A stretch of DNA of 37,442 nt from Pleurobrachia bachei (lineage: Eukaryota > Ctenophora > Tentaculata > Cydippida > Pleurobrachiidae). This document shows, in pieces, positions 11,001-23,000 of this stretch. The position numbers and the translations under genes were made by a program. Where the stretch lies: NCBI GenBank assembly GCA_000695325.1, contig AVPN01000443.1, positions 15,583 to 53,024 of the forward strand. The letters run 5' to 3'. How positions within the stretch are numbered: the first letter of the stretch is position 1; each line of letters opens with the position of its first letter. The notes under the pieces are model-generated. The model ran no database searches, had not been told where the DNA came from, and saw only the letters and a list, made by a program, of their open reading frames with translations.

Positions 11001-14000
11001 CGGTGTGGCGCCAGGTTTCTAGTCCTCAGCCAAGTTTGTGATGGAACATTTGATTGTCAAGATTTGTCTGATGAGTGTAACGATAGGTGTTCCAGAAAGC
11101 TAATAAAAAACACAGGTCTCACAATTATCGCAGGAGTTTATGGTAGCACAGGATTGGGCCTGAATCTTTATGTGGTGATTAAGGACATCTTTTTCACAAA
11201 ACCAGCCAAAAGCCAGGGAGTGTTTGTGCAGCGGTCATTTGCAAGGTTCATCACACTGGGAGACATNNNNNNNNNNNNNNNNNNNNNNNNNNNNNNNNNN
11301 NNNNNNNNNNNNNNNNNNNNNNNNNNNNNNNNNNNNNNNNNNNNNNNNNNNNNNNNNNNNNNNNNNNNNNNNNNNNNNNNNNNNNNNNNNNNNNNNNNNN
11401 NNNNNNNNNNNNNNNNNNNNNNNNNNNNNNNNNNNNNNNNNNNNNNNNNNNNNNNNNNNNNNNNNNNNNNNNNNNNNNNNNNNNNNNNNNNNNNNNNNNN
11501 NNNNNNNNNNNNNNNNNATGTGTGGGCAGGCAAGCAATGTAGTTGAAGTAAAATTTAACTTGTTCGATCTAGATGAAATTGGCTTTATCAAAGTTTCTCC
11601 ATTTTGCCTAACGGGTCTCGAAAACTATGCTCTAAACAATGGTGTATCATGTACTACCCTAGATTTCAAAACTGTTGGCGGTTTCTTTGGTAAGAAGAAG
11701 GGTTTGAAACTGATTTCAGACAAAACGGAGAAGGATTGTAGTTTTTATTTCGGCGAGCAGTATGTGCTATTGGCGTGTAGTGGCTTGTGTACTAATGCAG
11801 AGTGCCCCCTAATTTCTCGACCAGTGCTACACAACTCTTGCTCTAACATTCCAAAACGAGTTCTATCTCTATCGGATTCTGGAACTCTGACCCTCGTAGC
11901 TTCCACAAAGAATCACTACCATAACGACTTCTTTGTTTGCCAAAATGTAAAGTGTATCTCCTACTCCGCGGTATGTGATACAATAGATGATTGTGGTGAT
12001 GCGTCAGATGAGAGAAATTGCTCCAACAATTTCCGGTGTGGCGCCAGGTTTCTAGTCCTCAGCCAAGTTTGTGATGGAACATTTGATTGTCAAGATTTGT
12101 CTGATGAGTGTAACGATAGGTGTTCTAGAAAGCTAATAAAAAACACGGGCCTCACAATTATCGCAGGAGTTTATGGTGGCACAGGATTGGGCCTGAATCT
12201 TTATGTGCTTATTAAGGACATCTTTTTCACCAAAACAGCCAAAAGCCAGGGAGTGTTTGTGCAGCGGTCATTTGCAAGGTTCATCACACTGGGAGACATG
12301 TTCACAAACGTTCATCTGTTGTCCATGTTTGTTCTACACCTGGTTTATGGCTTGGAGTATTGCAAGAAGCAGTTACAGTGGTTAACGAGCATTCCTTGTG
12401 CAATGTTCGGAGTTGTTACCGCAACTGGAAGTGGAATATCGTCTCTGTCGATGGCATTTTTAAGTTGCTTTCGGCTCCGGGGAACGTTTCGTGCGCTGCA
12501 ATTCCATAGGGCAGTTGAAGTTAGCATTGAATTTAAAAGAAAGATATACTCTATCCAGGGTGGGATTGTGCTCTTGTCAGGATTAATTGCCTCCATCCCA
12601 CTCATACCGCCTCTTGAGAACATGTTTGTAAATGGGCTCGTTTATCCTGTTGATTAGTTTGAGAAGTGACCCTAACAGCTGTTCCACTTTGTGAGCCGGT
12701 AAATCCAGGGGTACATGGGGAAAGAAGTCAAAACTAGATCATCCAGCCATGGGACGCTGAGCTGGGAGATCATAAGACAGGCCGTTAGGGCCATGTTTAC
12801 CAATCACGAAACGGAAAAGGGGGTAGTTCCCCGCTTCGTCAGTAAAATACCTTTACTGCGGAGCACATAGAAGTTGTACTTTGTTCTTTGGAGTGAGCCG
12901 CAAGTAGGTTTCGTGTGGGGTTTAGGTCTTGCCATACACTGTCTGTGTTTCCTTGTCGTGGTAGTCTGTCACATTGGCATAGTTATCCTCACCAACAGGG
13001 ATAATGATGCACCGTCAGTGGATGCTTCCAGTCGGAATCGACGCCTCCAGGGTAAAATTACATCGATAATCATCACTGATTTCTGTTGCTGGGTCCCCTT
13101 TTTGGTTTGTTGTTTCCTTCACACGCGGCTCCACCATCTGTACTGTCTTACCATAAGCTGTAAAAGGTAACGAATTCTACCCCTCAACTCTGTACTGAAT
13201 CCCATACTGTACACAGATCTGTACAAAAATTTTGCGGAGTGGGCTTGTGCTATGGGCCGTCTGGCAAAAGCAGTATTCAACAAGTTTGTAGTGCTGCTGA
13301 CTGTAAGCAGTGACACTGGGACTACTGAAGGTACTGATATTGGTGATGCAGTAACCCCTTCACTACCAGCAAGTGAAGCCCGCGAAGAGGCATTACCCAG
13401 TTCCGACGACAAAAGAGAGCCTGAAGAACCAGAAAACCGGATAACTATTGCTCAACCACCGCCCAAACGTGAGTGATCTAAGAAGGTGAAGACAATATCA
13501 AAAGCAAAGTGAGATAGGGGTACACACTAGCAATAGTGCTCTGCTAACCACATGACCCCACAAAAGCTAGTAAAAAGTAGTAGAGAATTGTAGGTTCACT
13601 TGGTAAGGCGAGAAGTGGCCCTAATAATTAGGCTGTTCTTGAGTTGTTGTTTGTCCTTTGCTCTGGAGATCCTGCAGAAGAATCTAGAGGAACGAGACCT
13701 TTTGAACCAGTGGTAATGAAACAAACAGCTGTACTATTTGAGAAGCAAGATAAGATAGTGAAGCTAGACTGTTAGGACTTGTTTAAAAACATATCCTTAG
13801 GCTGTTTATTTCGAAACTTTGATCCAATCGAAAAGCACTCAAAGATAATAAGGATAAAGATAATAACGTTAAGTTTATGTTATTTGAATTGATCCATGTC
13901 CAATTTTAAACATTATATGTAAGGTGTGTGCCATCTCCCGAGAGGAACGAGCAAGGGAACCCGAGTACAGGTTAAAACTCGTGATACAGTGATAACTGTT

Positions 14001-17000
14001 TGGTAAAATATCGAAAGAGGAGTCTTAGAGTCTCTGCAGTGTCAAACGTTAAAGCTTTTAAAGCGCTTGATGTATCAGATAAAGAAAGGACAATAAAGAG
14101 AGAGAGAGAAGGAGAGATCCCCTCTCCAGATCTCCCCATCTGTTGATCATTATTTCTTTATATCTTTACAAGTACTGATCAGTGATCTGTACCACCCTCC
14201 CACATATATCCCATCTTCCAAATTTACCACCCTCCCCCACATTATTACCGATATATCTGAGCTCAGCTAGTTACCTGAGGTAGTGGTGGTATTGTTTCCA
14301 CATAACTCTCCTGCGTGTTGCTGTATAGTTACACATGAGTTGAGCATCACACATACTTCATCAGGTAGCACTGTCATAGGTGTTACAACACTCCTCTGAA
14401 ACAATAGGTGTTACAAAACTCCTCTGAAACAAGATATATCATTCTCTCTCCCACAGATAGCTATCATTCTCTATCTTCTCACATTTACCACATGTACCAC
14501 TCTAAACACTGTCACTCCAGTCGAGCCCTGTTTTTCTAGAGATATGCTATTACCTGGGTTCGGGAGTAGCACTGCAGTATCCCGTACACTTGGCTGACAA
14601 AGTAGGCGAACATTTCCGCAGTAGTATTCTGTGTCCTACAGGAGAGGTGCTCGGCAAAGGTTCGGTCAGGCCATCTCAACTCGGCAACTAGCTTCTGGAT
14701 GTTTTTAACTGAGGCCACCACTTGTTGTACTGCTGAACAGGAGAAGTCCTACGGAGGAATATTTTTGGTGTTAATAAACCGGAACCATGGATAGCCCGGA
14801 TACTGGATAGAGGGGAGGTGTGAATCTTGGTATGGGATAGCTTGGTGATATGCGACCGTGTCAGGCGATCCAAGGTGATCACATCTTCCTCTCTCTCATA
14901 GGTGGTGGTGTCACACAGGTGACAGGGTGGTAGGGGTGTCTCACCTCACTGCAGTGTAACCATGTCTCCCGTTCTAACGCCTCGTCCAGATCTTCCTTGA
15001 GAGTCTCCTCCTCCATCTCCAGGTAACACACTATGTGGGGTGCAAACACCTGCAGAGAGGGGGGATTATAACATTTACCCTTTTTTAGTAACACCACGTT
15101 TGTCCGAACATGCTTCATGACAAGACGACCTTGATTCAAATGATACCTTGTGTAGGTACATGTGTGATTTGCCGTATCTGAGCTCCTGTTGTTTGTAGAA
15201 GTAGGAATTTAATTTGTTGTATAGTTGTAGTATCTCGGGACAGCCACATTTTAGAGTCACCAGGAAGGATTCCATATCAACACCGTACAAACTGTGAATA
15301 GGTTGAAGTGGGTATTGTTTCGAAGAGTCTGTGATATATAGTTCCTGTAGAATGAGCAGTCCTTCCTCTAATACAACTACATGAGCTAAACTGCAACTTA
15401 ATGTACATAACTTGAGGTTCTGACCTTCTCTTACCTCCATCTACATCTTCTTACCTCCAAATGGTTTCATTCATGTCACATATCATCCTATCATACACCA
15501 GGAACGCCTCCATATAGTGTTCCTGAGTCTCATTGAGGAACTCTATACACGCATCAGCCAGATACAGCATGTCTTCTGTAGCTGTGGAGGGAGGGAGGGT
15601 ATGATGTGTGAGAGTTAGAAACTGGAGACTACTTTTATAGTATCCAACACCCACCTACCTTCTCTCCATTTTACTTACTGGGACAGTGTAGGACATCATC
15701 AGAAGTTTGTTTCAGCGCTGATTTACTGATCTGCAGATAGTTGATATAGGCACCCTCCTCTACACACTTCATAATCTGTTTCCTACAGGCCAGGGATAAC
15801 ATATCGTACTCTTTGTTCTGCCCGTAATCTACAACAGGGTGGTAGGGATTAATTTGGAGGATGGAAGCTACTGTTTAGAAAAGATGGTACAGTTTGCTGG
15901 TATCACACCAATTAACATACCAATTAGTTGAGGTAGGTCTACGTTTAGTTCTATCTTGTATGTTAGAACCTGCTCCAGCAGCTTGATAGTCGTCTTTAGT
16001 GCATTCTCAGGCCGACCAAAGGGAAACCGGATCCGGAAGTTAGTGATATTAGACATGAGGAGAGTTTTTAGCTGGCCCCTAACCTGAAAACAAGGGTAGG
16101 TGAGAACTAATGATAATAAGATGGAGTTATCAAAGAGATTTCCTGCGAGGTGGGATATTATCCACTGAATGTCATAACATGAACCTCAAAGAAGTTTTCG
16201 AATTCCTCTTTGGTGACAGTCCACAGACCGTCTTCACTTGTTTTCCCCTGGATGTAGTTGCAACAGTTCTTGAAAAGATCACGGAACTTATTGGGATCAA
16301 TCACATATCCTGCCTGAGACGATTTTATTGTTATTCAGCTGGCGGGAACAAAATTTGTAATATACATTCCTGTGTGCCATCTCCCGAGAGGAACGAGCAA
16401 GCCAAAGGGAACCCGAGTACAGGTTAAAACTCGTGATGCAGTGATTTTAAATGTACATATTTGGTAAAATTAATGTCGAAAGAGGAGTCTTAGAGTCTCT
16501 GCAGTGTCAAACAATAAAGCTTTTAAAGCGCGTTTTGTATCAGATAAAGAAAGGACAAGAAAGAGAGAGAGAGAGAGAAGGAGAGATCCCCTCTCCAGAT
16601 CTCCCCATCTGTTGATCATTCTTTCTTTATATCTTTACAAGTACTGATCAGTGATCTGTACCTCTCTCCCAAATGTACCACCGCTCTCCCCCACAACGCA
16701 ACCGAGATCCGCGGGGGACCCTCCTACATATATCCCCCTCTCCCAAATATCCCCCACATTATTACCGATATATCTGAGCTCAGCTAGTTACCTGAGGTAG
16801 TGGTGGTATTGTTTCCACATAACTCTCCTGCGTGTTGCTGTATAGTTACACATGAGTTGAGCATCACACATACTTCATCAGGTAGCACTGTCATAGGTGT
16901 TACAACACTCCTCTGAAACAATAGGTGTTACAACACTCCTCTGAAACAAGATAATATATCATTCTCTCTCCCACAGATAGCTATCATTCTCTATCTTCCC

Positions 17001-20000
17001 ACATTTACCACATGTACCACTCTAAACACTGTCACTCCAGTCGAGCCCTGTTTTTCTAGAGATATGCTATTACCTGGGTTCGGGAGTAGCACTGCAGTAT
17101 CCCGTACACTTGGCTGACAAAGTAGGCGAACATTTCCGCAGTAGTATTCTGTGTCCTACAGGAGAGGTGCTCGGCAAAGGTTCGGTCAGGCCATCTCAAC
17201 TCAGCCACCAGCTTCTGGATGTTTTTAACGGAGGCCACCACTTGTTGTACTGCTGAACAGGAGAAGTCCTGGAATAGTTGGTGTTAATAAACCGGAACCA
17301 TGGATAGCCCGGATACTGGATAGAGGGGAGGTGTGAATCTTGGTATGGGATAGCTTGGTGATATGCGACCGTGTCAGGCGATCCAAGGTGATCACATCTT
17401 CCTCTCTCTCATAGGTGGTGGTGTCACACAGGTGACAGGGTGGTAGGGGTGTCTCACCTCACTGCAGTGTAACCATGTCTCCCGTTCTAATGCCTCGTCC
17501 AGATCTTCTTTAAGGGTCTCCTCCTCCATCTCCAGGTAACACACAATATGGGGTGCAAACACCTGCAGAGAGGGGGAATAATAACATGCTACCCTTTTTT
17601 AGTAACACCACGTTTGTCCGAGCATACTTCATGACAAGACGACCTTGATTCAAATGATACCTTGTGGAGGTACATGTGTGATTTGCCGTATCTGAGCTCC
17701 TGCTGTTTGTAAAAGTAGGAATTTAATTTGTTGTATAGTTGTAGTATCTCGGGACAACCACATTTTAGAGTCACCAGGAAGGATTCCATATCAACACCGT
17801 ACAAACTGTAAACAGGTTGAAGTGGGTATTGTTTCGAAGAGTCTGTGATCTATAGTTCCTGCAGAATGAGCGGCAGTCCTTCCTCTAATACAACTACATG
17901 CGCTAAACTGCAACCTAATGTACATAACTTGAGATTCTGACCTTTACTTCTCTTACCTCCATCTACATCTTCTTACCTCCAAATGGTTTCGTTCATGTCA
18001 CATATCATCCTATCATATACCAGGAACGCCTCCATATAGTGTTCCTGAGTCTCATTGAGGAACTCTATACACGCATCAGCCAGATACAGCATGTCTTCTG
18101 TAGCTGTGGCGGGGAGGAGGTGGTATGATGTGTGGGAGTTAGGGATGTAATGTAGTGGGTGGTTAGGAACTGAGTTTTATTTTAGTCTCCAATATCCACC
18201 CACCCGCCTTCTCCCCATTATACTTACTAGGACAGTGCAGGACATCATCAGAAGTTTGTTTCAGCGCTGATTTACTGATCTGCAGATAGTTGATATAGGC
18301 ACCCTCCTCTACACACTTCATAATCTGTTTCCTACAGGCCAGGGATAACATATCGTACTCTTTGTTCTGCCCGTAATCTACAACAGGGTGGTAGGGATTA
18401 ATTTGGAGGATGGAAGCTACTGTTTAGAAAAGATGGTACAGTTTGCTGGTATCACACCAATTAACATACCAATTAGTTGAGGTAGGTCTACGTTTAGTTC
18501 TATCTTGTATGTTAGAACCTGCTCCAGCAGCTTGATAGTCGTCTTTAGTGCATTCTCAGGCCGACCAAAGGGAAACCGGATCCGGAAGTTAGTGATATTA
18601 GACATGAGGAGAGTTTTTAGCTGGCCCCTAACCTGAAAACAAGGGTAGGTGAGAACTAATGATAATAAGATGGAGTTATCAAAGAGATTTCCTGCGATTT
18701 GTGATATTATCCACTGAATGTCATAACATGAACCTCAAAGAAGTTTTCGAATTCCTCTTTGGTGACAGTCCACAGACCGTCTTCACTTGTTTTCCCCTGG
18801 ATGTAGTTGCAACAGTTCTTGAAAAGATCACGGAACTTATTGGGATCAATCACATATCCTGCCTGAGACGAATTGATTATTATTCAGCTGGCGGGAACAA
18901 TATCCACATCATCATTATGACGTCATAACACTGATCTAACTCTCACCTGGGCATATCTGATCAGCTCACTAAGATATGTACAGTGAACGGTAAGATACCG
19001 GATACCATATCGTGACGCATACTCTTCAAGAACAAACTCCTGCCCAGTAGACAACCACCCCCTACACGCAGTGCTCTCTTTCGTCATCCTATAGTTCAGA
19101 GTTAGCCCCTGAAGGGTCCGGAACAGGTCGTCCTGGTTGAGTTTACAGGGCTGATTCGATATCAGGGGATCTAATCCTGCCTTTCTGATATCATTCACAT
19201 CACTACCCCTCATCAGGTCAGATTTCTCAGGGCGGGTTGTCTGTCCGGTAGCTCTATAGATAGCGTTAACCCACATCTGTTGAGTAGGTGAGTCCTTTGC
19301 TCCACATGTCACTTCCTCTCCCTCCTTCAACAACCGAAACTGACAGAGGCATTCTAATTATATATTCTGTCTCACTATGCGGAGCTAACCAGCAATCACT
19401 AAACCTATATACAGAGATCCCTTAGAGAGAGATACCTAGCTCTAGATTAGAGGTATATCTCCGAGATTCTCACCTGGAACCTTGCTAAAGATAAAGAGAT
19501 GGATCCCTTATTATCTCATACCTGGAACCGGGCATCTTCCTCTGGTGTGGCAGTATCAGGTGTATAATAGTTGACTGTGTATCCCTCTAGTGTCAACATC
19601 TCGCTAGGGGTAGCCTGCCTCTCTCTGTAGCTACACAAACAAAATGTCACATGTCCCACCTGCACCAGCACCAGGTAACGTTGTTTCCACTTCTGCCAGT
19701 GTGATGTACCACTAATATACAGGTACCTGGGAGAGAGATGGGGTAAGAACTCACTCACGTATCGCTTCTCCTTCCAACTCCCTGAAAAGCCCTGATTGCT
19801 TCTTTCTTTAGAATGGTACATGAAAACAACACTTACCCGCCAAGTTTCATATTTTCAGGTTTATCCATTTTCACACAGGTTTTGATTTGAAGGCAGTAGG
19901 ACTTGTTAGGTATTTCCACTGCTCCCACTCCCAGCTCCCCCTCTGACTCCATATCAGTCCACTGGGGCCTATCTGACAGGGTCTCGGGCTTTGGCTTGAA

Positions 20001-23000
20001 GAAATTCTGAGAGGAATATGGATTAGGTAACCAACAGTACCTCTTTTCTTACCCATCCTTGCCTTAGCGTGTGGAGGGGAGAAGGTACATATGGTCCAAG
20101 CTATGTCAGTCGTCTCGCTCACCTTTTCTATACAATAAAACATGAGGTATAACACACATACCTTGGCGATAGGTCTTCCCTCAAACAGTAGCGGGTTATG
20201 TGTCTCTACATGCAGCCTCACTCTCACAGAGGGGAGGGGAGCTTTAGTCAAGAACTCAGCCTTATCGGTCCAGCATGCGTTATTTTGTGGCACCAGGTTA
20301 GTGGTGAGAACTTTGTTGGTCTGTCCTTCCACGTCCATCAGGCAGAAACACTTTCTTTCTGGGGCTACACCTTTCAGTCCAGCCATACCCCTGGGAGAGA
20401 GTGGTAAGGTAAACAAGTGGAAGATGGGGAAAAACGGCGGGGTTTTGGTAAATAGTCTAAATTACTAATAAATTCCTTTGAATTGCTCACACCATGTTTG
20501 AATTGTGTCTGAATACCCCAAAATTACCTAACTTCCATGACTTCAACTTCAATTTTGAAGTTCAGTACAAAGTCGTGTTTACATGGCTGACTCTTTCCGA
20601 CCTTTTCCAGTGCATCCGTTATCATCATCTGGTTTACATCTGCTGGAATATTGGGGGAGGAGGAGGTGTTATGACAGGTGAAAAGGAAGGGGGAGGGTGG
20701 GGAGAGTCAGGGAGCGGAGGTTGCTGTTTCTCAAGATAGAAAAAAAGTGGAAGCAATACCCGTACTTTTCAGTTCAATAGAATCAGCTGGTAATGCAGCT
20801 ACATCAACATGAAACACTTACCCTTCATGGGGTTGTTATGTTTATCCTGTAGCTCCCTCACCCACTTCCTCTCCTCCTCTCTGTACTGAGCTGCCATGTC
20901 CTGGTATATAAACTGGTAGGGCGGCTTCTCACCACTGTTCACCTGTAATGTGAGGTGGTGTTAGTGAGGTAGTGTAACCATGGTAACCATGGTGACATGA
21001 GTGACCTAGTCCTGAAGTATTCTCTAACTGCCCACACTATTTCTCTTTGAATAAGCTTGTGCCTTGTTATAAATAGTGAGTGGTCTAGATTGCATGGCTT
21101 CATAGTCCATCTCCGAACCTTGGCGAATCTGTGATCTAGTTCCCGTCTCACAGCAGCTGCCTGTTCATCGATATTGTTCAGTTGCATTGCGTTAAACAGT
21201 AACTTGTGCTCATATTGGGATACCTGGGAAGGTATAGAGAGGTTAGCAATGGATGTGTGGTTTATGGGGACGTGTTTTGGGCATGGATTGCAATCAACAG
21301 TTCAACTTCTCCCACCACCTCTTACCTCCAAGATATTCTGGAAGAGAGTGTATAGTTGGTTCTTGTTCAGCTGACCCTCTGTTCCCGTTAACCTTCTGTC
21401 ATGCTCTTCTGAGCTCTCTGTCACAATCTTATCATATTCCGTTATCCACTCATCTGGAAAGAGGTTAACATGGTTACCATAGTAACAACCAGAGTGCTAC
21501 GATAACGGGTTGCTTCAGTCATTTGAAATCTCTGATAATTTTATTCAGGGGCTGATTCTCATAATTTCGGATAGGGGGACTTATTTCCCCACTTTCGAAT
21601 CAGATTATATTAGTCTCTGAAGATTGCCTTTCACACAGGGCACCCTGAATTGAAATTGCCCCACTCCCTACTTGATTAATAGGGCTGTGGGAAATAGAAC
21701 AGAAGTCGGACGTTCACCAATTAATCTGTGAATTTTGAAGTTCAGTACAAAGTCGTGTTTACATGGCTGACTCTTTCCGACCTTTTCCAGTGCATCCGTT
21801 ATCATCATCTGGTTTACATCTGCTGGAATATTGGGGGAGGAGGAGGTGTTATGACAGGTGAAAAGGAAGGGGGAGGGTGGGGAGAGTCAGGGAGCGGAGG
21901 TTGCTGTTTCTCAAGATAGAAAAAAAGTGGAAGCAATACCCGTACTTTTCAGTTCAATAGAATCAGCTGGTAATGCAGCTACATCAACATGAAACACTTA
22001 CCCTTCATGGGGTTGTTATGTTTATCCTGTAGCAGGGAGTGGGTGAAGGAGAGGAGGAGAGACATGACTCGACGGTACAGGACGTATATAAACTGGTAGG
22101 GCGGCTTCTCACCACTGTTCACCTGTAATGTGAGGTGGTGTTAGTGAGGTAGTGTAACCATGGTAACCATGGTAACATGAGTGACCTAGTCCTGAAGTAT
22201 TCTCTAACTGCCCACACTATTTCTCTTTGAATAAGCTTGTGCCTTGTTATAAATAGTGAGTGGTCTAGATTGCATGGCTTCATAGTCCATCTCCGAACCT
22301 TGGCGAATCTGTGATCTAGTTCCCGTCTCACAGCAGCTGCCTGTTCATCGATATTGTTCAGTTGCATTGCGTTAAACAGTAACTTGTGCTCAATAACCCT
22401 ATGGACCCTTCCATATCTCTCCAATCGTTACCTACACACCAATATGGGGACGTGTTTTGGGCATGGATTGCAATCAACAGTTCAACTTCTCCCACCACCT
22501 CTTACCTCCAAGATATTCTGGAAGAGAGTGTATAGTTGGTTCTTGTTCAGCTGACCCTCTGTTCCCGTTAACCTTCTGTCATGCTCTTCTGAGCTCTCTG
22601 TCACAATCTTATCATATTCCGTTATCCACTCATCTGGAAAGAGGTTAACATGGTTACCATAGTAACAACCAGAGTGCTACGATAACGGGTTGCTTCAGTC
22701 ATTTGAAATCTCTGATAATTTTATTCAGGGGCTGATTCTCATAATTTCGGATAGGGGGACTTATTTCCCCACTTTCGAATCAGATTATATTAGTCTCTGA
22801 AGATTGCCTTTCACACAGGGCACCCTGAATTGAAATTGCCCCACTCCCTACTTGATTAATAGGGCTGTGGGAAATAGAACAGAAGTCGGACGTTCACCAA
22901 TTAATCTGTGATAGCGGCCAGGGGTGCTATACCAAACCATGTAATACAGCATGGTCGATCCGGATCACTGTAATCAGTGGATACTATACTACATGGTGAT

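Larger units (their letters stand above)
13925..18899. repeat. CADPS: 2.5-kb tandem duplication of CAPS exons 13-20
   Basis: 13925-16370 and 16371-18899 are tandem copies. They differ by scattered substitutions, mostly silent or intronic, and by small indels that cluster in the GA and low-complexity intron at the left end. Both copies keep all eight exons open and all splice sites. Confidence 0.93.
20551..22910. repeat. CADPS: Two 1180-bp tandem repeats inside CAPS
   Basis: 20551-21730 and 21731-22910 are the same length and almost identical in sequence (I noticed one substitution, near 22170) apart from two 50-base blocks in the second copy that are the straight complement of the first (see findings). 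The second copy carries exon 5 (22506-22633), exon 6 (22299-22403, altered at its acceptor end), exon 7 (22002-22122, altered in the middle) and only a part of exon 8 (21731-21822). Confidence 0.95.

Noticed and set aside
13167-13216. A 50-base intron to remove the TAA before TM7
   Set aside because: Donor GTAACG and acceptor ACACAG exist, but splicing would delete the conserved LNPILYT of TM7 and change the frame.
14275-18862. A longer CAPS with the MUN region doubled
   Set aside because: Exon 20 leaves phase 1 and exon 13 needs phase 0, so serial use would shift the frame; one copy must be skipped or is not real.
22034-22442. Small inversions as explanation of the two altered 50-base blocks
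   Set aside because: An inversion gives the reverse complement; I compared the blocks with the reverse complement of the sister and they do not match, while the unreversed complement matches at all positions.
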